Positions 57,015 through 64,000 of a stretch of DNA of 64,000 nucleotides are shown here, piece after piece; the stretch's first letter is position 1; every line of letters starts with the position of its first letter. The notes under the pieces are model-generated. The model was not told where the DNA came from. It ran no database searches and was given only the letters and a program-made list of their open reading frames with translations. The DNA is from an uncultured Bacteroidales bacterium (GTDB taxonomy: Bacteria > Bacteroidota > Bacteroidia > Bacteroidales > F082). Location: positions 1 to 64,000 of the forward strand of contig CAMHJX010000003.1 of the NCBI GenBank assembly GCA_946185535.1. The letters run 5' to 3'. The translations under genes were made by a program, and so were the position numbers.

Positions 57015-57022
57015 CAAAATTA
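57015..57022 (-). promoter_or_regulatory. -7 box for the radical SAM gene
   Basis: Minus-strand TAATTTTG, 26 bases before the ATG at 56989. Confidence 0.5.
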
Positions 57023-57075
57023 CAGCCGTTTCCCGGAACCGCCATCGTTACTTACCTGTTGGTAGGTGGGATTGG

Positions 57076-57453
57076 TCATTTCTCCAGCATCAGTCGCCGG
57101 TGTTCCAAGCCCCATTCCGTCATGCGATAGACGATGACATAGAGCTGTTTGCCGTGGCCGGTGAGGTTGTATTCCACCCGCGGCGGGTAGCCATAGCACT
57201 CGTGTTTCTCTATGAGGCGGTCGTCGGCCATCTGGCGTAGCCTTTCGGTCAGCACCTTGTCGCTCAGTCCGTGGACAGCTGTCAAGATGTCCTTGAATCG
57301 TGTGTTGCCGCAGAGGATGGCGGTGAGGATCTCTACCGTCCACTTGCTGCGCAGCACATCCATCGTGTCGCCGATGGAAAGCACCTCGCGGCACAGCACC
57401 TGTGATTCTTTGGAGGCTATCTCGTTGAGGATGTTTTCAATGTCGTTCTGCAT
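57076..57453 (-). CDS. HxlR-family transcription regulator
   Basis: A 125-residue winged-helix regulator: CREVLSIGDTMDVLRSKWTV, then GNTRFKDILTAVHGLSDKVL, LRQMADDRLIEKHECYGYPP and VEYNLTGHGKQL. It is a divergent HxlR member, distinct from the one at 45656-46033, with its Cys at residue 21. It follows the TfoX-like gene by 20 bases and lies upstream of the radical SAM gene, either of which it may control. Confidence 0.88.
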   Translation of the reverse strand: MQNDIENILNEIASKESQVLCREVLSIGDTMDVLRSKWTVEILTAILCGNTRFKDILTAVHGLSDKVLTERLRQMADDRLIEKHECYGYPPRVEYNLTGHGKQLYVIVYRMTEWGLEHRRLMLEK

Positions 57454-57473
57454 AAAGGGTTAGTCTTTAACCA

Positions 57474-57791
57474 TCATTTCCTTTTCGGTTTCGCCAACGG
57501 CAGTTCCTTGCAAGTCGCTCGTACAAGTTCGGCAATATAATCGCGGTCGTCCACATCTTCGATGAAGAAATAGTCTTTTGCGCCATCGTAAGGTGGACGC
57601 ATCTCGATGCTGCGCAATAGCGAGCGGCCCGCCTCGGTCGGTTTCAGGTAGAAGCGGTTGTCGCAGATGAGGCCGAAGATGACGCCGTCGCAATAGATGC
57701 CGTAGTCGCCGAACATCTTTTTCACGGTAATCTCGCCCGCACCAGCACATTGGTCGGCGATGTATTGAACGAAGTCGGGATTGCTTGCCAT
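57474..57791 (-). CDS. TfoX/Sxy N-terminal domain protein
   Basis: A 105-residue single-domain protein of the TfoX-N type: VQYIADQCAGAGEITVKKMF, then GDYGIYCDGVIFGLICDNRF and YLKPTEAGRSLLRSIEMRPP. The start is the ATG at 57791, consistent with a -7 box at 57815-57822; a longer frame starts with TTG. Stand-alone TfoX-N proteins have no proven role in competence. It is probably co-transcribed with the HxlR gene behind it. Confidence 0.85.
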   Translation of the reverse strand: MASNPDFVQYIADQCAGAGEITVKKMFGDYGIYCDGVIFGLICDNRFYLKPTEAGRSLLRSIEMRPPYDGAKDYFFIEDVDDRDYIAELVRATCKELPLAKPKRK

Positions 57792-57814
57792 GGTGGGTAA
57801 TTCTTGTGATTGTG

Positions 57815-57822
57815 CAAAAGTA
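57815..57822 (-). promoter_or_regulatory. -7 box for the TfoX-like and HxlR genes
   Basis: Minus-strand TACTTTTG, 24 bases before the ATG at 57791. Confidence 0.5.
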
Positions 57823-57830
57823 TGAAAAAA

Positions 57831-57862
57831 TCCGCAAGTCAAGACTTTGTTTGAGTTGTGGA
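57831..57862. terminator. Conserved-hairpin family, copy F
   Basis: TCCGCAAGTCA pairs with TGAGTTGTGGA with one G-T position. It lies between the FISUMP lipoprotein stop and the TfoX promoter, the same placement as other copies. Confidence 0.55.
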
Positions 57863-57978
57863 ATATCTATTTTTCAGTATGTAATCTTTGACAACGGCAG
57901 AATTTTGTCAACAATCATACGAATAAAAAGGCCTCGCCTATTCGACGAAGCCTTATCATTATTGAAGTTTTATTAGTA

Positions 57979-59682
57979 TCAATCATATACAAGGCGTACC
58001 GACATACCCAAATGGCGGTGACCATATGAACAATAATAAGAGTTATAGTGTATTTCATTACCTATTCCGAGATTAGAATAGTTGAAAAACACATGATATG
58101 CATAGGAACTGTATGAAGCCGTCCAATAATAGCCACTAAAATCGGTAAAAACAGTTGTTCCAGAGCGTTCACTTGCACAAGGCAAAAATATCGCGCCATG
58201 AGTTTCAAAAATGTTTACCCAATCTGACATAACTATGGTGTTTGTGTTAAATCCAGTGTAACCACTATTAGTACCATCTAATGAATAATTTGAGACATTC
58301 CAGTCATCTGGGAGTATGATAACTCCTTCTACTCCATTAACCTTAGCTTTAGCGAAGCGAATGCCAGATGATGTCGTGCGATTATACATCAAAAAACTCC
58401 ATTCTTCATAAGTCAATGTGCGCCATCTATTAGCCACATTGCCTCCATTGGTTATCGGTTTGTTTCCCCAGTCGGCGAAATTACTATAATCGGAATCATA
58501 TGTAGAACTGTTAGTAGGATTGTTTCCTGTTCCCCAACCGAAAAGATCAATCCAACCGCTATATGTAGAAGATATATTGCTGTTATTGCTGCCAATATAG
58601 TCAAGCTGACTTTCAGCAAATCGCCATTTGTTGGTTGAAGCTCTATATTGAAGATTGCCTTGTGAGAACCAAACCTGCTTGGTGCCGCTAATGGAGAATT
58701 TACCGTTGACAGCACCTGTAGGAGGTTGCTCTTTGGTTTTGAACGATACTGGTTCGCCATAGGAAGTCCCCTTGTTATTAGTTGCGTATGCACACACATA
58801 ATAAGTGACATTTTGAGTCAACCCCGTTATATTACTTGTGAAACTGCCAGTATCTGTTCCTTCTGTAGTATGGCTATCGCTAACGGTTGGAGTTTGGTTT
58901 GTTTTTGACCAGCAAACCCCTCTCGCCGTAACCGTCAATCCACCGCTTGAGGTCACTTTTCCGCCGCAAGTAGCTGTTGAATAAGAGATATTTGTCACCT
59001 CATCAGTAATGACAGTGGGAGGACTATAATCTATTGTTTTAAATGCCACATCGTCGCCATAGGATGTACCTTTACTATTCACTGCGTATGCACGTACATG
59101 ATAGGTTGTGTTGGCGGATAACCCTGTGACATTGATTGAAAACTCACCTGTACCCGTTCCGTTGTTTAAATGAGAATCATTAGTGGTAGGATTCAAAGTG
59201 GTAGACCAGCAAACACCTCTTTCCGTCACTTCCGAACCTCCATCGCTATTCACGTAACCGCCACATGTGGCATGTGTATGACCAATGTCTGTAGGTTCAC
59301 TAGTCGTTATATCAGATTGTGCCATAGGAAGCGTGGTAAATGTCGCCTTGCCGCTGTAGGATATACCCGCATTATTTCGGGCAAAAGCGGAGCAATTATA
59401 AGTGGTGTTAGGTTCAAGACCTGTCAATCTGGTAGGAAATTCTCCTCCACCACTACCGCAGTACATCGTGTCCTGCTTGGCTTCACCTTGCTTTCCATAC
59501 ACAAAACCTCTATCGGTTACAGGTGAACTGCCTTCATCTGTCACCTCACCTGTCACATTAGCGGAAGTATAGGATACTGAAATTGCATTGTCATAGATTT
59601 TTACCGTAGGTGGAGTGCTTTTCTTACAGGCAACAAAGCATAACATTAAAGCTACAAGACCTATGAGTTTCAGTGTTTTCAT
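57979..59682 (-). CDS. Surface lipoprotein with fibronectin-like repeats and FISUMP domain
   Basis: A 567-residue lipoprotein: TLKLIGLVALMLCFVACKK carries the lipobox. Residues about 25-320 hold three to four fibronectin type III-like repeats with the shared core TGLxxNTTYxxxAYAxNxxGTSYG and RGVCWS. The last 230 residues are a FISUMP-type domain (FSQGNLQYRASTNKWRFAES, then WIDLFGWGTGNNPTNSS, then FLPCASERSGTTV and YWTASYSS). It is probably displayed on the outer membrane; such domains are common in fibrolytic and gut Bacteroidota. It follows the von Willebrand-like lipoprotein gene in the same transcript. Confidence 0.85.
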   Translation of the reverse strand: MKTLKLIGLVALMLCFVACKKSTPPTVKIYDNAISVSYTSANVTGEVTDEGSSPVTDRGFVYGKQGEAKQDTMYCGSGGGEFPTRLTGLEPNTTYNCSAFARNNAGISYSGKATFTTLPMAQSDITTSEPTDIGHTHATCGGYVNSDGGSEVTERGVCWSTTLNPTTNDSHLNNGTGTGEFSINVTGLSANTTYHVRAYAVNSKGTSYGDDVAFKTIDYSPPTVITDEVTNISYSTATCGGKVTSSGGLTVTARGVCWSKTNQTPTVSDSHTTEGTDTGSFTSNITGLTQNVTYYVCAYATNNKGTSYGEPVSFKTKEQPPTGAVNGKFSISGTKQVWFSQGNLQYRASTNKWRFAESQLDYIGSNNSNISSTYSGWIDLFGWGTGNNPTNSSTYDSDYSNFADWGNKPITNGGNVANRWRTLTYEEWSFLMYNRTTSSGIRFAKAKVNGVEGVIILPDDWNVSNYSLDGTNSGYTGFNTNTIVMSDWVNIFETHGAIFLPCASERSGTTVFTDFSGYYWTASYSSYAYHVFFNYSNLGIGNEIHYNSYYCSYGHRHLGMSVRLVYD

Positions 59683-59712
59683 GTTTGTTTTCATATCAAA
59701 AAGTGTTTTCAA

Positions 59713-60864
59713 TTACTTATTATTAGATGATGCCAAAGTGTGCACGAATTGCTTTGCCGCAGTCTGCATTCTTGAGAAATCATTACCCAATGAAGTCGTG
59801 CAGTCAAGCACCAACATAATCAAAGCACTATTCCTGTCTTCTTCCGTAACTATGGAATTTGCAGGAACAAACTCGGTCTCTCTTTCCCATATGCCATTGC
59901 TTGATTTATGCCAAAGCAGTACTTTATTCAGACTTGTTTGTGAAATAGGATTGCCCTGTAAGTCTTTTAAATCCTCAAATGGGAACCTGTAGAATCCGTT
60001 TTGTTTGTCGAAAGACTCTATAGAAGTACGCCCAGGTGTAAGCCCTCCGTAAGTGATATTATCCAAAATGCGGCTGTTGGAAGTGCGCTTATATGTAGCC
60101 GATATGTAACGGCTTGATTGCTGAGGATTTCCAGAAGCTGTAATATCAAAAGTGAAACGAATTTGAGTGCCTTCATCGTATCCTGGCGGAACATCCAGTT
60201 TGACATTCACGGAAGTTGAAGTCGAATACAAACTATCCGCAATCTGCTTGAACTTTTGCGTAACCTCGTTCATATTTGATACTTGGAATGCATTGCTGTT
60301 GCTACTTGCCAGTTTATTTAAATTGTCTTGAAATTCCACTTCATCATCAACGTCATTTCCTTTCAAGCCTATCGTGTAAGCAGCAACACTCTTGCCATGT
60401 ATTAACTCATTTACGATTTTATTATGCAAGGCAGTGCGGTAGGCAAGTTTGCTTCCATAGTTTTCTGGATTGGTTTCCGAATCACTCAATGAATAGTTGT
60501 CCAATCCATCGGTGAATGTAACCAGAGCCACATTTTTAAGTTTGGGCGGTTGTGGATACGCATTGAGTTTTTTGAGACCTTGGTAATCTGCATAGTAAAG
60601 CCCCGTCAAGTTGTCCGCATTTAGGTTTTCAATAAAACTCGTAAATTCCGACTCCGAAGAACTATTCAACAACTTGATTTCTTTTGTATAAAGGTTTCTG
60701 TTGAAACCAATGATACCCAGATAGATACCTTCGGTTGTTGGAGAAGATCCTCCACCATTTCCACCACTGTTGTTACCCCCGTTGTTTGGGTCTTTCGTAC
60801 ATCCAGTGACCATCATTGCTGCCATTAGCATTAAAGCCGCTGCTGCCTTCATGAACGTTTTCAT
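59713..60864 (-). CDS. Lipoprotein with von Willebrand A-like segments
   Basis: A 383-residue lipoprotein: MKAAAALMLMAAMMVTGC ends at the lipobox, then a Gly/Asn-rich linker. The middle, ALVTFTDGLDNYSLSDS, then VNELIHGKSVAAYTIGLKG and ASSNSNAFQVSNMNEVTQ, looks like the second half of a von Willebrand A domain. The expected first strand with DxSxS is absent there; a related string, LVLDCTTSLGNDFSRMQTAA, occurs instead at the C-terminus, so the domain may be permuted or there may be two partial ones. It heads a two-gene transcript with the FISUMP lipoprotein. The structured element at 60958-61081 lies in its leader. Confidence 0.75.
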   Translation of the reverse strand: MKTFMKAAAALMLMAAMMVTGCTKDPNNGGNNSGGNGGGSSPTTEGIYLGIIGFNRNLYTKEIKLLNSSSESEFTSFIENLNADNLTGLYYADYQGLKKLNAYPQPPKLKNVALVTFTDGLDNYSLSDSETNPENYGSKLAYRTALHNKIVNELIHGKSVAAYTIGLKGNDVDDEVEFQDNLNKLASSNSNAFQVSNMNEVTQKFKQIADSLYSTSTSVNVKLDVPPGYDEGTQIRFTFDITASGNPQQSSRYISATYKRTSNSRILDNITYGGLTPGRTSIESFDKQNGFYRFPFEDLKDLQGNPISQTSLNKVLLWHKSSNGIWERETEFVPANSIVTEEDRNSALIMLVLDCTTSLGNDFSRMQTAAKQFVHTLASSNNK

Positions 60865-60957
60865 TTTCTTGTGATTTTAGTTGTTATTACTTGTTTGATT
60901 GATTAGTTCCTGTTTCCAAACAAGCACAAAAAAAGCGTGAAACTTCCTTGTTTCCCG

Positions 60958-61081
60958 CTCTACTAGGTGTTTGGCGTAACCCGATTCACACAAGAAATAA
61001 GTCCATGCTCACGCTACGCGCGAGCATTTAGACTAAAACTTTGTGAATCTTCGTGTAAAAATCGCCAAATCTTTAGTAGAG
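60958..61081 (-). ncRNA. Nested inverted-repeat element, copy 2
   Basis: A 124-base element with the same plan as 33246-33366. The outer arms are CTCTACTA and TAGTAGAG, continued by TTGGCG with CGCCAA. The middle stem is GATTCACA with TGTGAATC, then a short pairing next to AAATAAG. The centre is GCTCACGCTACGCGCGAGC. Relative to copy 1, both middle-stem differences and the C-G to T-A pair of the central stem are compensated on the other arm. It would be in the leader of the von Willebrand-like lipoprotein mRNA. Confidence 0.65.
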
Positions 61082-61190
61082 AAGAATTCAGTTTTAATGC
61101 TGTTATTTATGTCGTTTCATTTCACGCAATTCTGCGCTTTTATTGCATATTCGTTTCGTTTTATGGGTTACTATTTGTGTTTTATCGGGG

Positions 61191-61198
61191 CAAAGATA
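61191..61198 (-). promoter_or_regulatory. -7 box upstream of element copy 2
   Basis: Minus-strand TATCTTTG. Transcription from here would pass through the structured element and into the lipoprotein gene at 60864, giving a leader of about 320 bases. Confidence 0.5.
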
Positions 61199-61256
61199 GA
61201 CAATTTTCAAAAGGTGCAAGGGATTGGGTATGTTTTTTTCAAATGGGAAGAAAATA

Positions 61257-61288
61257 TCCGCAAGTCAAATTTTTACCTGAATTGCGGA
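61257..61288. terminator. Conserved-hairpin family, copy G
   Basis: TCCGCAAGTCA pairs with TGAATTGCGGA across a short T/A-rich loop. It lies between the PIN remnant stop and the 61191 promoter. Confidence 0.62.
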
Positions 61289-61342
61289 ATCTTTCTTTGT
61301 TTATTTCATTTTTATTGTTTTGATATTCAATTATTTAATATA

Positions 61343-61587
61343 TCAAAACTCTCTTTCAACAGCATTAAACTCATCCAAAGTCAGAATCTTTAACTTTGGG
61401 TAAGGAAACGATTTGAGTCGGTTGAAATGATTGTCTTCGGTAACGATGTAGTCAGCGCTTGCGGCAATGGCGCAATCCACAAACTTATTGTCGTCTTTGT
61501 CAATGTCAGACAGTAAATGGAAATGGAAGTAGGATTCTTGAAAATGGGCTGAACAAGGCAATTCGTGTCAAGTACAACGTAACGCAT
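61343..61587 (-). pseudogene. PIN-domain toxin, internally deleted and frameshifted
   Basis: The ATG at 61587 opens MRYVVLDTNCLVQ, the first strand of a PIN ribonuclease with its Asp. Homology then stops. In the other frame the end of the same family follows: FHFHLLSDIDKDDNKFVDCA, then SADYIVTEDNHFNRLKSFPY, carrying the late acidic residues. About 50-60 codons between the two parts are lost and the frame has changed, so the toxin is dead. Confidence 0.75.
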
Positions 61588-61811
61588 CAGTTCAAAGTGT
61601 CATTGTAAGGAGTACGCAAATGTTTTCCACGCAGTTCGTCCAACTTGGCTTGGTCGAACTTGCCCTCGTCCCACAGTTTGTCAATAGCCTTTTGCGCCAG
61701 TTCAGCAAAAAAGAGCGACAAAGTCAGTTTCAATGCGTCCAAATCTTCCTTTGTAGTGACATTGGCAGCCGCGTTCATCAGTTCCAATTGTGCCATTTCC
61801 GAGTAACTCAT
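61587..61811 (-). CDS. Antitoxin-like partner of the decayed PIN toxin
   Basis: A 74-residue helical protein with ATG at 61811 and a good ribosome-binding sequence (GGAAAGGAATT). It reads SYSEMAQLELMNAAANVTTK, then EDLDALKLTLSLFFAELAQK, ending HLRTPYNDTLN. Its stop overlaps the toxin ATG, the usual antitoxin-first layout. It remains intact although the toxin is broken. Confidence 0.68.
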   Translation of the reverse strand: MSYSEMAQLELMNAAANVTTKEDLDALKLTLSLFFAELAQKAIDKLWDEGKFDQAKLDELRGKHLRTPYNDTLN

Positions 61812-61897
61812 AATCAATTCCTTTCCATATATCGATGGCAAAGATAATCATTTTTTACCAATCAGCAGGTAAAGAGTCAAAAAAATGCGACACAAGC

Positions 61898-62176
61898 TTA
61901 ATTTGGCACCGAAATCAGCGGCACATCTAAAACGACAGAAATTCTTGCCAGAGTGGATAGCGTGAAGTTGTGACCGCCGCCAAGCCAGCGTGATACGGCA
62001 GCGGCAGAGGTGCCGAGGCGTTGGGCAAGCTCTTTCTGCGTCATGCCTTTGGCTTTCAGAGCATCTTCAATTTCGTCGGCAATATGGAAAGACCATTCCA
62101 TTTGCTGCCTTAAATCTTTTGGAGTCGCTGCCAATGCCTCATGGAAATGCTTTGCTCCTGATACATCTTGTTTCAT
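61898..62176 (-). CDS. XRE-family HTH protein
   Basis: A 92-residue DNA-binding protein with the HTH EDALKAKGMTQKELAQRLGT followed by SAAAVSRWLGGGHNFTLSTL. A 45-residue N-terminal extension (SGAKHFHEALAATPKDLRQQ) is seen in some HigA-type antitoxins. No HigB toxin is next to it. Its ATG overlaps the end of the truncated permease gene, a junction probably created by deletion. Confidence 0.82.
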   Translation of the reverse strand: MKQDVSGAKHFHEALAATPKDLRQQMEWSFHIADEIEDALKAKGMTQKELAQRLGTSAAAVSRWLGGGHNFTLSTLARISVVLDVPLISVPN

Positions 62177-62802
62177 AGGTCGTATTCTTTATCGTCAACA
62201 CCAATTATTTCTGTTTTCTCAATGCGCAGGAAGAAATCGTCGGGCACGAAAACCGTGATCAGTCCCGAGATGACCAAGCCCAGCACGAGCCATCGACCGA
62301 TGTCCTGGATCATGTCCACGAAGCCATATCGCAAAGCCTCCAGACACTTCTGCCAAAAACTGAGTTTCGGCTTGTCTTCAGCCTGCTTTTGTATGGCTTC
62401 GTTAGGCTCATTGCGCGTGGCCATAGTCACCATGCCACCACCAAACAAAGCCGTGACAAGCGCCGCCACAGGTCTCAGGATGGCGAAGGGAACGCCCAAC
62501 AGCGAAGCCGTGGCCAAAATGGAATCGACACCCGTTTGTGGCGTGGCAATCAGGAACGAGGTGGTGGCACCTTTCGAGGCCCCTTCTTTCCGCAACGACA
62601 TGGCCGTAGGGATCACGCCGCATGAGCAGAGGGGAAGCGGCACACCGAGAAGCGCCGCCCAAATGACGCTGCTGAAGCTGTTTTTGCCAAGATAACGCCG
62701 ATACAGGCTGGCTGGCACAAACGAGTGCAGCAACCCCGCAAAAGCGAATCCCAGCAGCAGATACGGCGACATCTCATTGACTAAAGCCCAAATTTCACGC
62801 AT
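62173..62802 (-). pseudogene. Permease (SO_0444/ArsP-like), N-terminal half only
   Basis: The frame starts normally and has WAALLGVPLPLCSCGVIPTA, then ATTSFLIATPQTGVDSILAT, the first-half signature of this metal/arsenical permease group. The family has about 330-450 residues with a mirrored second half; here homology ends near residue 190 (ITVFVPDDFFLR) and a short unrelated tail follows. It may still be expressed from the -7 box at 62829-62836, but transport by half a permease is doubtful. Confidence 0.72.
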
Positions 62803-62828
62803 GGTTGCAATCCTTCTATAATTGACTG

Positions 62829-62836
62829 CAAAGGTA
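62829..62836 (-). promoter_or_regulatory. -7 box for the permease and XRE genes
   Basis: Minus-strand TACCTTTG, 27 bases before the ATG at 62802. Confidence 0.5.
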
Positions 62837-62845
62837 CAAAAATGA

Positions 62846-63412
62846 TTAATTCAATGCTTCGGCAGACTTTTTCATCGCACGCTCGGCCAGTCGCATGGCG
62901 AGCATGGCGATGGGTATGGTCAATGCCATGACGACAATCAGCATTGGGAGGTTGTCGATGATGGGTTTCATCAGCTCGTCATAACCCACAGGCATCTCTT
63001 CGATAGCAGCGGCAAGCGAGCCTTCGGTGTCGGTCCACCAATGAAGGGTGTAGGCAAAAAACGAGAAAGCGAAGGGAACAAAGCTCCAGCGGACACCTTT
63101 CAGCGTGTCGTAGCCTTTCATCTTTCTGAGAATCTCGGCCAATGCGGTCAGAACAACCGTTCCAATGATGTAAGCCAGATCCGCTTCGCCCGCTATCAAG
63201 AACAGGACGAAGATGAAGCCGTTCAGGGCTGTTGCCGCCCCGAAGCCACGGATGAGGGTGCAGGTATAGAGGTAGATAAAGGCGGACACCAGCGGCAACA
63301 CTGCGCCGATATATGCATAGCATGCAGGGTGGATGGCGCCACTTGCAGCACCCAAAATGAACAAGGCCAAATAAGCGATGGCCATAAGGAAGACTTTTAA
63401 TACTGTTTTCAT
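62846..63412 (-). CDS. MptD-like ECF transporter S component
   Basis: A 188-residue membrane protein with five to six hydrophobic segments: MKTVLKVFLMAIAYLALFIL, then GAVLPLVSAFIYLYTCTLIR, then VPFAFSFFAYTLHWWTDTEG and VVMALTIPIAMLAMRLAERA. It resembles the MptD/Trep_Strep group of putative ECF substrate-binding components for a small, unknown vitamin or metabolite. No ATPase or T component is adjacent. The start is the ATG at 63412; the eleven residues before it in frame seem untranslated. Confidence 0.78.
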   Translation of the reverse strand: MKTVLKVFLMAIAYLALFILGAASGAIHPACYAYIGAVLPLVSAFIYLYTCTLIRGFGAATALNGFIFVLFLIAGEADLAYIIGTVVLTALAEILRKMKGYDTLKGVRWSFVPFAFSFFAYTLHWWTDTEGSLAAAIEEMPVGYDELMKPIIDNLPMLIVVMALTIPIAMLAMRLAERAMKKSAEALN

Positions 63413-63460
63413 AGGTTTAAGTAATTGTTCAAAATTATTCGACATTATTATAAGTTTCTT

Positions 63461-63535
63461 AGCTGTAAGCTATCAGCCGTCAGCTATCAGCTCGGTAGTA
63501 CCGTGGCTGACTGCTGATGGCTGATTGCTGACGGC
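63461..63535. repeat. GCTATCAGC-type direct and inverted repeats
   Basis: AGCTATCAGC occurs twice and the inverted forms GGCTGACTGCTGAT and GGCTGATTGCTGACGGC follow. GCCGTCAGC (63476-63484) and GCTGACGGC (63527-63535) form a perfect 9-base stem. It lies in the leader of the MptD-like gene. Confidence 0.65.
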
Positions 63536-63688
63536 CAAATTCTCTTGCCTTTTATGTAAACCAATTCTACCCATCTACTTTCTTTTAGTTGTTTGACACT
63601 GCAAAGTAATGGCCATTTCAAAAACCGCGAAATCCCAATTGATGGGTAATGTCAAGTGATCTTATCCCAAGTTTCGATGATTGAAGTC

Positions 63689-64000
63689 TCAATGCGCAAA
63701 AACAAACCCCCAATAGCATCTTACACCCTTAGGCATTTTGATGTTTGAAACAGGGATAAGCCTGTCAACCTTCAAAGTCAGGTGGACGGCTTCGGTAAGG
63801 GCATACTCCACGCCGATGTTGGGATTCACAAAGAAAAACGACTCATTATGCAGAAAGGCATTTGGTTCCGCTTCCCAGTCGTCAGCTGAGCCTTCAAACA
63901 TCAGCAGCGAAGAGGCTTTCCCTCCACCGATAGTGACACCCGCATAAGGTTGCCATCGCCCGAATTGCCAATAGACATCGGCCAGCAGTCCGCCCCAACT
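63689..64000 (-). CDS. Outer-membrane beta-barrel protein, 3' part
   Basis: The frame is open to the right edge, so the gene continues beyond the window. The visible 103 residues alternate as beta-strands: LLADVYWQFGRWQPYAGVTI, then ESFFFVNPNIGVEYALTEAV and HLTLKVDRLIPVS. The end, KMPKGVRCYWGFVFAH, is barrel-like but its final residue is not the usual Phe. It is probably an OmpW/OmpA-type small outer-membrane barrel. Confidence 0.65.
   Translation of the reverse strand, partial: SWGGLLADVYWQFGRWQPYAGVTIGGGKASSLLMFEGSADDWEAEPNAFLHNESFFFVNPNIGVEYALTEAVHLTLKVDRLIPVSNIKMPKGVRCYWGFVFAH

Noticed and set aside
57474-57791. Competence regulator tfoX
   Set aside because: Only the N-terminal domain is present and no competence genes are near, so a gene symbol would be misleading.
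1-64000. tRNA, rRNA or known riboswitch
   Set aside because: No cloverleaf with a GTTCGA-type arm, rRNA segment or recognisable TPP, cobalamin or SAM riboswitch core was seen in the intergenic regions.

Overview
The window looks like chromosomal DNA of an uncultured member of the Bacteroidota, most likely order Bacteroidales. The evidence is: TAnnTTTG-type -7 promoter boxes in front of many genes, several proteins with type IX secretion (T9SS) type A sorting tails, TonB-linked outer-membrane receptors, SusD-free lipoproteins with PepSY-like or FISUMP domains, and a Bacteroidales-style anaerobic redox set (Hcp, ferredoxin, DUF1858/DUF2249). No rRNA, tRNA, CRISPR array, phage or complete insertion sequence was found.

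Layout. 0-11 kb: small flavoenzymes, an acetyltransferase, an acyl-ACP thioesterase, a three-repeat PepSY-like lipoprotein, a Na/Pi transporter, a MATE pump and a TlpA-type thioredoxin lipoprotein. 11-24 kb: a small secreted Cys protein with a TonB receptor, a ZIP transporter, a class II Fic protein, a second TonB-type barrel, a T9SS-exported Asp-box protein and a TPR/HTH membrane regulator. 23.8-27.6 kb: a nitrosative-stress type regulon (YecH-like, ferredoxin, DUF1858, DUF2249, Crp/Fnr regulator, Hcp) with the same palindrome, GTAACAAATGTTAC, in front of both the ferredoxin operon and hcp. 30.6-34.9 kb: an AT-rich defence/toxin island holding a membrane-anchored DarT-like ADP-ribosyltransferase with a NADAR-like partner, and a split HipA-type kinase. 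35-39 kb: an EmrAB-TolC-type efflux operon. 40.8-46.0 kb: a seven-gene co-directional set running HxlR regulator, ACGX-repeat peptide, radical SAM maturase, zinc-type oxidoreductase, ferredoxin-nitroreductase, SirTM sirtuin and zinc macrodomain. 47-54.6 kb: flavin reductase, hydrolase, T9SS/Omp28-like protein, FtsH and an AraC regulator. 56-64 kb: radical SAM, HxlR, TfoX-like, two surface lipoproteins, a decayed toxin-antitoxin pair, a half permease and an MptD-like ECF component.

Two things stand out beyond the gene list. First, gene decay is heavy: about fourteen truncated, internally deleted or interrupted genes lie in 64 kb, including antiporters, AraC regulators, GNATs, a PIN toxin and orphan T9SS or ferredoxin tails. 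Second, the intergenic DNA is repetitive and structured. It holds a family of conserved hairpins between terminator and promoter (about seven copies), a second GC-rich hairpin family linked twice to a ferredoxin 3' remnant, a short repeat inserted in frame in two unrelated proteins, and two copies of a roughly 120-base nested inverted-repeat element (33246-33366 and 60958-61081) whose arms differ by compensatory changes while the centre is conserved.

All functional assignments come from reading translated sequence and recalling family motifs; no database search was run. DUF and family names are from memory and should be confirmed.
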